DNA of 49,821 nucleotides from an uncultured Chloroflexales bacterium (lineage in GTDB: Bacteria; Chloroflexota; Chloroflexia; Chloroflexales; Chloroflexaceae). The notes below the pieces were generated by a model, which searched no databases, was not told the origin of the DNA, and saw only the letters and a list, made by a program, of their open reading frames with translations. The stretch spans positions 1-49,821 of the forward strand of contig CALGUG010000045.1 in the NCBI GenBank assembly GCA_937902315.1, in the 5' to 3' direction. A program made the position numbers and the translations under genes. Below are positions 16,320 to 25,576 of this stretch, piece by piece. Numbering within the stretch: the first letter of the stretch is position 1; each line of letters opens with the position of its first letter.

Positions 16320-17306
16320 TTATAGCTTATTCAATTGCTTGAGATAGGCTACACTGCGTTCGAATTGACTATTTTCATAGGCAGCAAGTTCGTCAGGTTC
16401 GGCGTCGCGTTCCCAGGGCGTGCGCCAATCGGGATCGCTTGGCGCTGCCTGCTGTGCCATAAAGCGGAAGAGGCCCAACAAGCTGCGAATATCAGTGGGC
16501 GGAAAGCCTTCCCACCAGGCCTCGCTATAAATGCGGATATGGCGCGCAAAGAGCGCGGCCAGCTCGATATGATAGGTTGCATGCGGCGCGGTTTCGGCTA
16601 GCAGCGCGAATAGCCCGGGCACATCTAAGACACCTTCGCCAAGGGCACAGCGCACCAAACGGTAGCCTTCCTCGGAAGGATAGATCCAGTAGTCTTTGAG
16701 GTGAACATTGACGATACGGTGGCCTAATGCTTTGGCGAAAGCCAGCGGTTCTTCGCCAACGGCCAGTGGGTTAACGGCATCGAGGGTGACTCCGATGTGC
16801 TTGCCGCCCACGCTGTCGCAGATGCGAATCAGATCGGCGCTTGTCAGATCTTGATGGTTTTCCGGGGCGATAATGACGTTGTACTCTTCTGCCAAGGGGC
16901 GCAGTTGTTTGAGCCGCTCGATCATCATCGAGAGATGGGCTTCCCAGCCTCCGGGTACGCTAGCGCGCGCGCCTTCGAGAATACCACTTACCAGGACGCG
17001 CAGGATCGGAGCGCCTAACGCTGCTGCTGCCGGAATCTGTTTTTCGAGAGTGGGAACATCGATAACGCCGCTATCACAGATCAGCGAAATGCCTAACTCA
17101 TCAGCTCGTGCTTTATAGGCAGCAAGAGTGGCTGGTTCGAGGTCTGGCAACATTGGGAGCGGCAATTCGACGCTCTTGAGACCATATGTAACTGCGAGAT
17201 CAAGCAGATCGTAGGCCGTGAGGGGTTGGCTACAAACCCGTGAACTGCCGCGACCGACATGGCCGCTACGCCATGGGAAGCTGTAAGGTGAAAGGCCGAT
17301 AGACAT
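16320..17306 (-). CDS. Sugar phosphate isomerase/epimerase-like TIM-barrel protein
   Basis: A 328-residue AP-endonuclease-2 / xylose-isomerase-like TIM barrel. The four expected metal ligands are seen: Glu149 in APENHQD, Asp176 in LDAVNP, His202 in VHLKDY, and Glu248 in YHIELA. Families with this set isomerise or epimerise keto-sugars (inosose, hydroxypyruvate, 3-keto-sugars), or are dehydratases. It lies 56 nt downstream of the SMP-30 gene in a four-gene operon for oxidative sugar breakdown. The start ATG has GGAG about 10 nt upstream. The specific reaction cannot be assigned from sequence. Confidence 0.85.
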   Translation of the reverse strand: MSIGLSPYSFPWRSGHVGRGSSRVCSQPLTAYDLLDLAVTYGLKSVELPLPMLPDLEPATLAAYKARADELGISLICDSGVIDVPTLEKQIPAAAALGAPILRVLVSGILEGARASVPGGWEAHLSMMIERLKQLRPLAEEYNVIIAPENHQDLTSADLIRICDSVGGKHIGVTLDAVNPLAVGEEPLAFAKALGHRIVNVHLKDYWIYPSEEGYRLVRCALGEGVLDVPGLFALLAETAPHATYHIELAALFARHIRIYSEAWWEGFPPTDIRSLLGLFRFMAQQAAPSDPDWRTPWERDAEPDELAAYENSQFERSVAYLKQLNKL

Positions 17307-17362
17307 AGCGAACTGACTCCTTTGTCGTAGATCTGGTAGCCTAACTGACTACCATAAAAAGT

Positions 17363-18232
17363 TTAGTCGAGCAGGATACGTGAGACAAACTCTGCTTGAC
17401 CGTGCACATTGGGTAGCCGTACCCGAAAGAGTGCTCCAGCCAACGGCCCGTCTTGTTCTTTCTGGTGGCCTCCAGCTGTTGTGATGTACATATCGCTGTA
17501 GTCTGGACCGCCGAAAGTAACGCTTGAAACCTTGCGCGCGGGGAAGGTGATCGTTTGAACTACGCTTCCGTCCGGCGCATATTCGACCAAGACGCTACCA
17601 TCCCAACGGGCTGACCAGACATGCCCACGGGCGTCGACAGTCATGCCATCGGGATAGCCAGCGATATCGCCTTTTTGAGCGAAGATCCGTTGATTGGAAA
17701 GCTCGCCCGTTGCCTGGTCGTAGTCGAAAAGATAGATATTCTGAGCGCCAGTATCGGTGTAGTACATCTGGCGGCGATCGAGCGTAAAGCCCATGCCGTT
17801 TGAAACACCGATACCCTCCAAGATACAGGTAATTGTGCCATCGGTGTCGAGACGGTAGAGGCGACCCTTGCGCTCGGGAGTGGGCATTGTGCCGCAGAAA
17901 ACGCGCCCGGCTGGGTCGGCGATCACATCGTTAAAACGGCTGTTGCGCTCATCGGGCAGCTCTTCGATGACGGTCTTAAGCTCACCATCGCGCCATATTT
18001 TGACCGCTCCTCGCGCCATAAAGAGTAGTAGTGAACCATCGGCCTGTAGCGTGAAACCTCCCACAGGTTCACCAGAGTAACACTGTTCGTGTACCCCAGT
18101 TGCAGGAGAATAGCGAAATAGTTTGCCATTCGGAATATCTGTCCAATACAGGCGCTGTTCAGTCGGGTGCCACAGCGGACCCTCGCCAACCTCACACGCA
18201 TAGTCAGCGATCAGTTCGGGTTCAACACTCAT
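17363..18232 (-). CDS. SMP-30/gluconolactonase/LRE-family lactonase
   Basis: A 289-residue six-bladed propeller from the ATG at 18232, chosen because GGAG lies 8 nt upstream; an in-frame start 27 nt earlier has none. The metal-binding set of the family is complete: Glu17 in GEGPLW, Asn145 in SNGMGF, Asp195 in PDGMTVD, plus Asn101 in SRFND. These enzymes hydrolyse sugar lactones such as gluconolactone to aldonic acids. It is first in the minus-strand operon, so the pathway probably starts with a sugar lactone and continues with the isomerase, SDR and MDR, a non-phosphorylative route. Which sugar is unknown. Confidence 0.9.
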   Translation of the reverse strand: MSVEPELIADYACEVGEGPLWHPTEQRLYWTDIPNGKLFRYSPATGVHEQCYSGEPVGGFTLQADGSLLLFMARGAVKIWRDGELKTVIEELPDERNSRFNDVIADPAGRVFCGTMPTPERKGRLYRLDTDGTITCILEGIGVSNGMGFTLDRRQMYYTDTGAQNIYLFDYDQATGELSNQRIFAQKGDIAGYPDGMTVDARGHVWSARWDGSVLVEYAPDGSVVQTITFPARKVSSVTFGGPDYSDMYITTAGGHQKEQDGPLAGALFRVRLPNVHGQAEFVSRILLD

Positions 18233-19549
18233 TGTTGTTACTCCAGCCACTATGCACAAGAAAAATCATTTAGAGGGATGCTCTATAAAGCTTACGAGAT
18301 GGGTTATTTGGGAGAGGAGTATAGCACAGATTGTATGTAGTGATGTGGGGCTAGCTGCTAAGCATAGTACGCATGACAAACAAAGCATGCCTTTAGGTGA
18401 GCGGATCTTTTGGCACACTAGTTGCTTTTACCCCAAAGTAGAGAAGCTTAGAGATTTTGTATTACGTTGGACCAAACATCTAAGGAGAACTTCTTGACCT
18501 CAGTAGCTCAACCTCTGACAAAGATATTCCAAATTTCTAACGTATAAACAATAGTTCTCGTGTGAACTATTTTGTATCGTAGCAGGACGTTGCTAAACAT
18601 TTGTTTAACAATGCTCTATGAACATTTCTATCATTCTTACATAATGGGATGCAGATTGTCGGTTTTTCGAGATGTTGGTTAAACCGAATTTAAACTATTC
18701 CGAAGAAATGATCTATTTATTGCGATGGAGAAATTGATGAAAATGGTTTTTTGGTATAACAGTTGTAATTCTGTAATGTTATTCTATGGAATATTACAGA
18801 ATATGCGCTATAATGTAAAAAACTTGATGAACACAAAGAAAGGATTTATAAACCGTTTTTAAATATATTTTGGAAATAAATGAGTAAATATTTGGGTAAA
18901 ACTAATAAATTTGTGCAATAAGTATAGCAACTTATATAGAATCTGTAACTTTATGTGTTACAAAGAAATATGTACTTTGAGCACGATGATCGAAAAAAAA
19001 GTTGTATTATTTGATTTTGTCCTTGTTATAAAATTTTTATTTCCTAATTAACAGGGTGGAGGTGGAGCAATCACCGGATATCTACATGAATCGTACTACG
19101 GAATCTGGTACACAATTCCTATTGAGGATTAAAATAAAAACGTTACAATAAGGGGCGAGAAAGTTAAATTTTTATTAAGTGCAGTGGTGCACTTATACAA
19201 TTCCACAAAAGTCAGGTTATCTACATCTCACTACGTTTACGGCTACAACGACGCTTTTCAAGCTTAGTCGTAACCACCTACCCTCTGATCCTGACGCTCC
19301 ACAAGGGTGTGCCATCTATCCCAGTAAAAGCTCACCAACTACGTCCCTATTTTCAACGTTTTAGGATTCGTAGCACATTCAACGTATTCATGAGACGAAG
19401 GCGTCTTTATACCATTCCTGTAGCACGTTGGATGCTTATTACTCTATGAGCATATGTTTACGAGCTTATCGTAACGACTAATTCGTTGAAGATCTATTCA
19501 TAACTACGTATAACGAAGCGCTATACCCTACTTATAAGGAGACACCGCA
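18233..19549. other. Long intergenic tract, AT-rich in the middle, between divergent operons
   Basis: 1.3 kb with no convincing gene; all ORFs are under 85 codons without good ribosome sites. The stretch from about 18600 to 19180 is far richer in A/T than the rest of the window. It contains a perfect 8-bp hairpin AATAGTTC/GAACTATT (18550-18571) and a 10-bp inverted repeat at 18768-18802. It must hold the divergent promoters of the sugar-oxidation operon and the exopolysaccharide cluster. A vanished gene or an inserted foreign segment could explain the composition. Confidence 0.6.
18768..18814 (+). promoter_or_regulatory. Candidate operator palindrome next to a TATAAT box
   Basis: The perfect arms ATTCTGTAAT (18768-18777) and ATTACAGAAT (18793-18802) are separated by 15 nt and are followed at once by TATAAT (18809-18814). 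I find no matching -35 hexamer. It could be a regulator site controlling the plus-strand exopolysaccharide cluster, which begins about 735 nt further on. In an AT-rich region a chance TATAAT is likely. Confidence 0.25.
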
Positions 19550-20284
19550 ATGTACGACGTTTCGATCAGTGTCATCGTTCCAACCCTGAATGAAGCAGAA
19601 AACCTGCCGCATGTACTTCCTCTTATTCCTAAGGATGTTCATGAGGTTATTTTGGTCGATGGTCGTTCAACTGATAATACCGTAGAGGTAGCTCGTAATT
19701 TGCGTCCTGATATCCGCATTGTATATGAAACTCGCCATGGAAAAGGTGCGGCGTTACGCGCAGGTTTTGCAGCTGCTACTGGCGACATTATTGTGATGAT
19801 CGACGCCGATGGTTCGACAGACCCACGCGAAATTCCTGCTTTTATTGGTGCGCTTCGAGCAGGAGCTGATTTTGCGAAAGGTTCGCGCTTCTTACAAGGT
19901 GGTGGCACCTCAGATATGTCGCTATTGCGTCGTTGGGGGAACTGGGGCCTAACTATGCTGGTTCGCCTGTTGTTTGGCGGTCAGTATACCGATCTCTGTT
20001 ATGGCTATAACGCTTTCTGGCGCCGTATTCTTCCTCAGCTTCGCCTTGACGGTGACGGTTTCGAAATCGAGACCATGATGAACATTCGTGTCTTGCGAGC
20101 AAATATGAAGATAGTTGAAGTTCCCAGCTTCGAGTCAGATCGTGTGCATGGGATAGGCCGTCTGCGTACCTTCCCAGATGGATGGCGTGTGCTTAAGACG
20201 ATTCTTCGCGAGCGCTTCCAGCCGCCGAAGTTGGCGATCTCGCCTGTTACACGTACTCATACAACTGATACGGAACTGGGTTAA
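19550..20284 (+). CDS. GT2-family glycosyltransferase (dolichol-phosphate-mannose synthase-like)
   Basis: A 244-residue GT-A fold enzyme with VPTLNEAENLP (10-20), VDGRSTDNT (36-44) and the metal/nucleotide motif DADGST (85-90). The acceptor-side GFEIETMM follows. There is no C-terminal membrane pair, so it is of the short DPM1-like type that moves a sugar from an NDP-sugar to polyprenyl phosphate. An AAGGAGAC ribosome site precedes the ATG. It opens the exopolysaccharide cluster, and its stop overlaps the next start by one base (TAATG). It probably supplies a lipid-linked sugar to the membrane-bound transferase encoded downstream. Confidence 0.92.
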   Translation: MYDVSISVIVPTLNEAENLPHVLPLIPKDVHEVILVDGRSTDNTVEVARNLRPDIRIVYETRHGKGAALRAGFAAATGDIIVMIDADGSTDPREIPAFIGALRAGADFAKGSRFLQGGGTSDMSLLRRWGNWGLTMLVRLLFGGQYTDLCYGYNAFWRRILPQLRLDGDGFEIETMMNIRVLRANMKIVEVPSFESDRVHGIGRLRTFPDGWRVLKTILRERFQPPKLAISPVTRTHTTDTELG

Positions 20285-21483
20285 TGCTCATGAAACAGCA
20301 TCAGTTACGCGTTTGTGTGGTAGGGCCGGGAACTCGTTTTCTAAGCGGCATTAGTTACTACACGCTACGCCTGATAAATGCTTTTGCTAAATCTCATCGT
20401 ACATCTGCGATTCTTATGCGCCAATTGCTTCCGACGCGCCTCTATCCTGGTAGAGAGCGCGTCGGGAAGAGCCTAACGAGGCTTGCCTACCATCCAGATG
20501 CAGATGTGTTTGATGGGGTAGACTGGTATTGGCTGCCTAGCATTGTGCCCGCCCTATTGATGATTTGGAAGAACAAGCCCGACGTGCTTGTTTTGCAGTG
20601 GTGGACGGGGACGGTTTTTCATTCCTATCTTCCGTTAGTGCTTTTGGCCCGTTTATTAGGCGCCAAAGTCGTGATTGAGTTTCACGAAGTTCTCGATACA
20701 GCCGAAGCTCGCATCCCACTGGTACGTGCCTACGTGGGTGTCATTGGCCCGCTCTTGGTGCGTCTCTCACATGCCTTTGTGATCCATTCGAGCTTCGACT
20801 TACCAGCTTTGCGAGAACGCTATCCTTTAGGTGACCGTTCGGTTGCAATAATCCCTTGTGCCCTCTTCGATCATTATCAGCTGGCCGAAGGGCAACAGCC
20901 ACAGCGGAGTGCTCCGGCTGAGTGCTGTAACTTGCTCTTTTTTGGCGTGATTCGGCCATATAAAGGGCTTGAAGATCTGGTCGCTGCTTTCGAAGCGATC
21001 CCCGAAGACAAGATCGACAACTTCTGGTTGACGGTGGTTGGCGAACCGTGGGAAGATTGGACACTTCCGTTAGAGATGATCGAGAAGAGCCGTTATCGCG
21101 ATCGTATTACTGTTATCACTCGTTATGTGCCTGATGAAGAGGTTGCAGCCTATTTCGCTGGTGCCGATGCGGTAGTGCTACCTTATCACCGATCTTCAGC
21201 TAGCGGTCCCGTGCATGTCACGATGAGCCAAGGTCTGCCCTTGGTTGTGACGAGCGTTGGCGGCTTAACTGAAGCAGTTGCTGGCTATGAGGGGGCCATT
21301 ATGGTGCCGCCTAAATCGCCCGAGCAGTTACGAGACGCTTTGTTGCGAGTGCTTGATATGCGCGGTCGCCGTTATGAGGACCCGCACTCTGAGGAGCGCA
21401 TCGTTGAACGCTTTACCAAGCTGTTTGATTCGTTGGATAAGTCGGCTGAGACTGAGCGTATAAAGGGTGATGTGCACGTATGA
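20284..21483 (+). CDS. GT4-family glycosyltransferase
   Basis: A 399-residue GT-B fold protein. The N-terminal half has an acceptor-type GTRFLSGISYYT loop near residue 15. The C-terminal half has GVIRPYKGLEDL near 225 and the donor region MSQGLPLVVTSVGGLTEAV near 310, typical of family GT4. The first Glu of the usual E-x7-E motif is replaced in this region, so the donor site is slightly atypical. It overlaps its upstream neighbour by 1 nt and the next gene by 4 nt (ATGA). Likely a cytoplasmic-face enzyme adding one sugar to a lipid-linked glycan. Confidence 0.88.
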   Translation: MLMKQHQLRVCVVGPGTRFLSGISYYTLRLINAFAKSHRTSAILMRQLLPTRLYPGRERVGKSLTRLAYHPDADVFDGVDWYWLPSIVPALLMIWKNKPDVLVLQWWTGTVFHSYLPLVLLARLLGAKVVIEFHEVLDTAEARIPLVRAYVGVIGPLLVRLSHAFVIHSSFDLPALRERYPLGDRSVAIIPCALFDHYQLAEGQQPQRSAPAECCNLLFFGVIRPYKGLEDLVAAFEAIPEDKIDNFWLTVVGEPWEDWTLPLEMIEKSRYRDRITVITRYVPDEEVAAYFAGADAVVLPYHRSSASGPVHVTMSQGLPLVVTSVGGLTEAVAGYEGAIMVPPKSPEQLRDALLRVLDMRGRRYEDPHSEERIVERFTKLFDSLDKSAETERIKGDVHV

Positions 21484-22634
21484 GCACTCAAGCAGGAAAG
21501 ATTGCGATTATTTCGCCTCGTTACCCGCCTGCAGCAGGTGGGGTCGAGAAACATGTCGAAGCGCTAGCTCGCGGATTAGTAGAGCGCAATATTTCTGTTG
21601 AGGTGATTACGACTGATCCAACAGGAGAACTTCCCAAGCTTCAAGAACGCGATGGGGTTTTGGTACGCCGCTTTCCAACGATTGCCAACGATGCTGTCTT
21701 TTTTGTTGCGCCTCAATTGGGTCGCTGGCTGATGGAGCATGCGGGCGAATACAGTTTGATTCACGCCCATTCTTATCATACTCCGCTCGCTCTGCAAGCT
21801 GCTTGGGCTGCTAAGCAGCATGGAGTGCCCTTTATCGTGACGCCCCATTATCACGGGACGGGTCATTCGCCACTGCGTCAATTCTTGCATATACCGTATC
21901 GTGTCTTTGGCACTTGGATGATACGGCGTGCAGAGCGAGTCATTTGCGTTTCAAGTGTGGAAGCGGATCTCATTCGGGAACACTTCGGGCAGCATATTCC
22001 GACGGTGGTATTGCCGAATGGGGTTGAAACGACAGCAATTTTGAAGGCCGAACCCTTCGCATTGAGCGATGGTAAGCTGTACATTCTCTCGGTCGGTCGA
22101 CTGGAGAAATACAAACAGGTCGATCGCATAATTCAGGCCTTACCCGAGCTGCCCGAGCATGTCCAAGTGGTGATTATTGGGGCAGGCCCTGAGGGAGAAC
22201 AGCTTAAGAGCCTTGCCCGAGACTTGAATGTCTTTGAGCGCGTGCGCTTTTTAGGACGTGTGCCTCAGGCTGAGCTCTTGTCGTGGTATCGCAGCGCACA
22301 TGCCTATGTGTCTATGTCGCAGCACGAAGCGTTTGGCATTACCGTGTTAGAGGCGGCAGTTGCTGGAACCCCGGTGATCGCCAGCGCTATTCCAGCTCAT
22401 CAAGAAGTATGCGGATATGCTCCTGCAGGACGGATCAAACTTATTGACCTACAGGCCTCTCCTGCTACAATGGCTCGTGCTATTATGGAGGCGGCTCAAT
22501 TAGGACGGACAGATGGGATTGAAGGATGGCCTATTCCCACGTGGGAGGCTGCGGTAGAGGGTGCGATCGCTATCTATCGTAAGGTCAGTCAGCAACCGCT
22601 TGTTCGTTCTACTTACAACGAGGTTATGACATGA
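21480..22634 (+). CDS. GT4-family glycosyltransferase
   Basis: A 384-residue GT-B enzyme with the N-terminal glycine loop PPAAGGVEKHVEAL near residue 20, SVGRLEKYKQVDRII near 205, and a complete donor-site motif HEAFGITVLEA near 285 (E-x7-E). This matches phosphatidylinositol-mannosyltransferase-like GT4 proteins. ATGA overlaps on both sides indicate tight translational coupling within the exopolysaccharide operon. Sugar donor and acceptor are unknown. Confidence 0.9.
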   Translation: MSTQAGKIAIISPRYPPAAGGVEKHVEALARGLVERNISVEVITTDPTGELPKLQERDGVLVRRFPTIANDAVFFVAPQLGRWLMEHAGEYSLIHAHSYHTPLALQAAWAAKQHGVPFIVTPHYHGTGHSPLRQFLHIPYRVFGTWMIRRAERVICVSSVEADLIREHFGQHIPTVVLPNGVETTAILKAEPFALSDGKLYILSVGRLEKYKQVDRIIQALPELPEHVQVVIIGAGPEGEQLKSLARDLNVFERVRFLGRVPQAELLSWYRSAHAYVSMSQHEAFGITVLEAAVAGTPVIASAIPAHQEVCGYAPAGRIKLIDLQASPATMARAIMEAAQLGRTDGIEGWPIPTWEAAVEGAIAIYRKVSQQPLVRSTYNEVMT

Positions 22635-24541
22635 GACGTTCGCTTGCCCCTTTTTCATTTGGCGATGTAGCCCTGTTTACAGTGTATCGTCAATGGTGGC
22701 GAGCGAGAGATACAACAACAGTTGTTGACCTGGGTTGGTTTCCGACAATTTCCATTATTTGCTCTTTAGGCTTGCTGCTTTCGGCTGTGGCTGGTAGCCT
22801 AGGGCGCATCGCTAACCCTTGGTCGACAAGTTTATTTTGGACATCGGTTGGTATTGTTGTCCTCCCCTTCGGCGTACGCATGATCCAAGAACAGGTCTCT
22901 CGTTCTGAACGGATCTGTTTAGCCATCACTATGAGCCTTGCGCTCTATCTGGTGAAGATACTGCACAGCCCTATTTACTTCACCTTTCCAGATGAGTTTA
23001 TGCACTGGCGAACTGCGAGCGATATTATGCGTACTGGAGAGCTGTTTCAGTACAATTCGCTCCTATTAGTCAGTCCCTATTATCCTGGCCTCGAAGCACT
23101 TGCAGCAGCTTTATCGAGCGTGAGCGGCTTGAGCATTTATGCCTCAGGTGTGATCTCGTTGGCCATCGCACGTATCGTCTTCACCTTATCGCTCTTCCTC
23201 TTTTATGAGTTGGCAACGAAATCGACGCGGATCGCTGGTCTTGCGACGCTGATCTATATGACCAATGCCAACTATGTCTTCTTTGGATCGCAATTTGCCT
23301 ATGAGACGCTCTCGCTACCATTGATGGCATTGGGCTTCTTTGTGGCTTTGCGACGCGAGCATGTAGGCGATGGAAGCACGAGAACCCATACCATTTTGCT
23401 CTTTATGGCCTTTGGCAGCGTCATTATCACCCACCACCTAACGACCTATGCCTTGTTAGGGTTTTTGTCTTTTTGGACGTTAGTTTCTTGGGTTATGCCG
23501 ATACTGACGAAGCGCCCCTATCCGATCGGCCCTGGTGGTATCACTCTCTTAATGATTGTGGCAGCGATGGGTTGGTTGGTATGGGTGGCGAGCCAGACTG
23601 TAAGCTATTTGGTGCCTCCCTTCAGTAACGCAGCTGTTGAGATGTTTAATATGATGATGGGTGAGTCATCATCACGCGAGCTTTTTAAAGCTTCGAACGG
23701 CACAGTAGCTCCGTTACTTGAGCGTGTAACTGGCTTCGGATCGGTGCTTTTTCTGCTAGGTATATTGCCCTTTGGCCTGTGGCAGATCTGGATGCGTTAT
23801 CGCACCAATATTATGGTGATGGTCTGCGCTTGCGGTGGTATCGCTTATCCAGCCAGCTTAGCCCTACGCCTTTCGTCGCGCGGTGCTGAGATCTCCAATC
23901 GCTCTTCCGAATTCATCTTTATGCCCTTGGCGCTCGTATTAGCGATCGGCATTGTCGAATTTAAACTGTGGAAGAAGTTCGACTGGTTTGAACGAGTGCG
24001 CTTTTGGGGCTTCCCTGTTTGGATGTGTGTTGTGCTGATGGGCGGTATCATTGTTGGCTGGGCGCCTTGGGCACGCGTGCCGGGGCCGTATGTGGTTGCG
24101 GCCGATACCCGTTCGATCGAGCCGCAAGGCATCGCCGATGCTTATTGGGTTGCGGAGAACCTTGGGCCAAATAATCGAATCATCAGCGATCGTACCAATC
24201 GTCTCCTTATGGGGTCGTATGGTCTACAACGTTCGATCACCAGCTATGGTGATGGCGTTCCGGTGGCGTATATCTATTTCGCTAAAACCTTACGGCCTAA
24301 GGAGCAAGACTTTTTGCGTAAAGGGCAGGTTCGTTATGTGATCGCCGATCGGCGTGTAAGCGATGGTTTGCCCTATGCTTCGGGCTATTTTGAACGAGGC
24401 GAGAAGGCAGGCCGCGATCCAAATAAGCCGCTCGATCCGATCACATGGATGAAGTTCAATGATGTTGCGGGAGTAAGTCGAATCTTCGACAGCGGCGATA
24501 TCCGTATCCACGATATGGAGGCTGTTCTTGCTGGGCCATAA
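22631..24541 (+). CDS. Multi-spanning membrane protein, likely GT-C type glycosyltransferase
   Basis: A 636-residue protein with about a dozen hydrophobic segments up to residue 480, then a soluble C-terminal domain of about 150 residues. An extracytoplasmic-type acidic motif FPDEFMHW occurs near residue 120, after the second or third membrane segment, as in GT-C/GT39-like transferases that use polyprenyl-phosphate sugars. The soluble tail (ADAYWVAENLGPNNRI onward) resembles the periplasmic tails of such enzymes. It fits with the DPM1-like GT2 at the head of the operon. It could instead be a Wzy-type polymerase. It overlaps the previous gene by 4 nt and the next by 14 nt. Confidence 0.7.
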   Translation: MRRSLAPFSFGDVALFTVYRQWWRARDTTTVVDLGWFPTISIICSLGLLLSAVAGSLGRIANPWSTSLFWTSVGIVVLPFGVRMIQEQVSRSERICLAITMSLALYLVKILHSPIYFTFPDEFMHWRTASDIMRTGELFQYNSLLLVSPYYPGLEALAAALSSVSGLSIYASGVISLAIARIVFTLSLFLFYELATKSTRIAGLATLIYMTNANYVFFGSQFAYETLSLPLMALGFFVALRREHVGDGSTRTHTILLFMAFGSVIITHHLTTYALLGFLSFWTLVSWVMPILTKRPYPIGPGGITLLMIVAAMGWLVWVASQTVSYLVPPFSNAAVEMFNMMMGESSSRELFKASNGTVAPLLERVTGFGSVLFLLGILPFGLWQIWMRYRTNIMVMVCACGGIAYPASLALRLSSRGAEISNRSSEFIFMPLALVLAIGIVEFKLWKKFDWFERVRFWGFPVWMCVVLMGGIIVGWAPWARVPGPYVVAADTRSIEPQGIADAYWVAENLGPNNRIISDRTNRLLMGSYGLQRSITSYGDGVPVAYIYFAKTLRPKEQDFLRKGQVRYVIADRRVSDGLPYASGYFERGEKAGRDPNKPLDPITWMKFNDVAGVSRIFDSGDIRIHDMEAVLAGP

Positions 24542-25346
24542 ATCAATCGATCTGATCGCGGTACCGCTCGTTTCGATTGTGCTCATGGGCTTCTTGCTTC
24601 AGGATGGGGAAGCATCGTTGGTGCGGACGATTGCGACGCTCCTCTATCTATTCGTGCTTCCGGGCTATGTGTTTGTTGCAGCGACCTTCCCAGGAAAGAA
24701 TCTGGGGGGTGCAGAACGTTTGCTATATGTTATCGGTAGCGGACTGTGCATTATCATTTTAGGTATTTTGCTGATCAACATAAGCCCGTGGCCGATTACT
24801 AAGGTCGCTTGGATCTGGTTTGTTGCGCTGGTCATTTGGATCTGTAGTGGTTTAGCGATTGTTCGACGTCATCGTGCCCAAGCTTATATTGAACGGCGCT
24901 TGGTGCAGCAGGGTGTACGTTTACAATTTATTTGGCCTCAGATCTTGATGCTAGGGATCGCGGTGCTGATCACGATCGGCGCGATTTGGTTGGCGCGCCA
25001 TTATGCACAACAACCTCATACATCGGGTTTTACTCAGTTGTGGATTTTGCCAGTTGATCAGAGCTCGCGTGATGTAGTGCGAGTTGGTTTTGCGAACTAT
25101 GAACGAAGAACAGAGGTCTATACAGTTCGAGCGATCTATGATGGCACGATCATTCGCGAATGGAGCGATATTGCTTTGGACTATGAACAGACGTGGGAAG
25201 AACGGATCGAATTGGAACCAAGCACACAAGCGAACATGCTTGTGATAGAGCTGTATCTTCAGCCAAATACCTCAAGACCTTATCGCCAGGTTTTTTGGTG
25301 GCAGAACCTGCCCACTCCTACGCCAGAGCCGTCTCCGACGCCTTGA
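24528..25346 (+). CDS. DUF1616-like membrane protein
   Basis: 272 residues from a TTG start that has GGAG 7-8 nt upstream, inside the end of the previous gene (14-nt overlap). Two hydrophobic hairpins lie at about 10-55 and 65-110 and a further segment at about 137-155. The stretch TLLYLFVLPGYVFVAA followed by ERLLY is characteristic of DUF1616 proteins. An extracytoplasmic domain of about 100 residues follows and ends in a TPTPEPSPTP tail. The DUF1616 role is unknown; such genes often accompany glycan or archaellum-type loci. Its position after the GT-C-like protein suggests an accessory of envelope glycan assembly. Confidence 0.75.
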   Translation: MLGHKSIDLIAVPLVSIVLMGFLLQDGEASLVRTIATLLYLFVLPGYVFVAATFPGKNLGGAERLLYVIGSGLCIIILGILLINISPWPITKVAWIWFVALVIWICSGLAIVRRHRAQAYIERRLVQQGVRLQFIWPQILMLGIAVLITIGAIWLARHYAQQPHTSGFTQLWILPVDQSSRDVVRVGFANYERRTEVYTVRAIYDGTIIREWSDIALDYEQTWEERIELEPSTQANMLVIELYLQPNTSRPYRQVFWWQNLPTPTPEPSPTP

Positions 25347-25374
25347 TACAGCTTACATGGCAACTCTCATACTG

Positions 25375-25530
25375 AAATCCGTTTGTATCGTTTTTTGGGG
25401 TAGCCTTTCCACACAGCGATACAAGCTCTTTGTGGCGGGCGGGATGTTAGTAGCCGTAGGCGGACGCGCTAAAGACTCTCTTTGAGGGAAGGACTAGACC
25501 GCCAGAGCGCTGAACTCAACAAGCGGATTT
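25375..25530 (+). repeat. MITE-like element, full copy E, inside the exopolysaccharide cluster
   Basis: A 156-bp element with terminal inverted repeats AAATCCGTTT (25375-25384) and AAGCGGATTT (25521-25530), which match at 9 of 10 positions. It carries the core TAGCCGTAGGCGGACGCG near 25451 and the right arm GACCGCCAGAGCGCTGAACTCAA. It accounts for most of the 230-bp gap that separates two otherwise tightly packed halves of the glycosyltransferase cluster. Confidence 0.88.
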
Positions 25531-25576
25531 GGTGTAAGTACCCAACGTGTGCTGTCTATGAGATAAGAGGTAGAAC

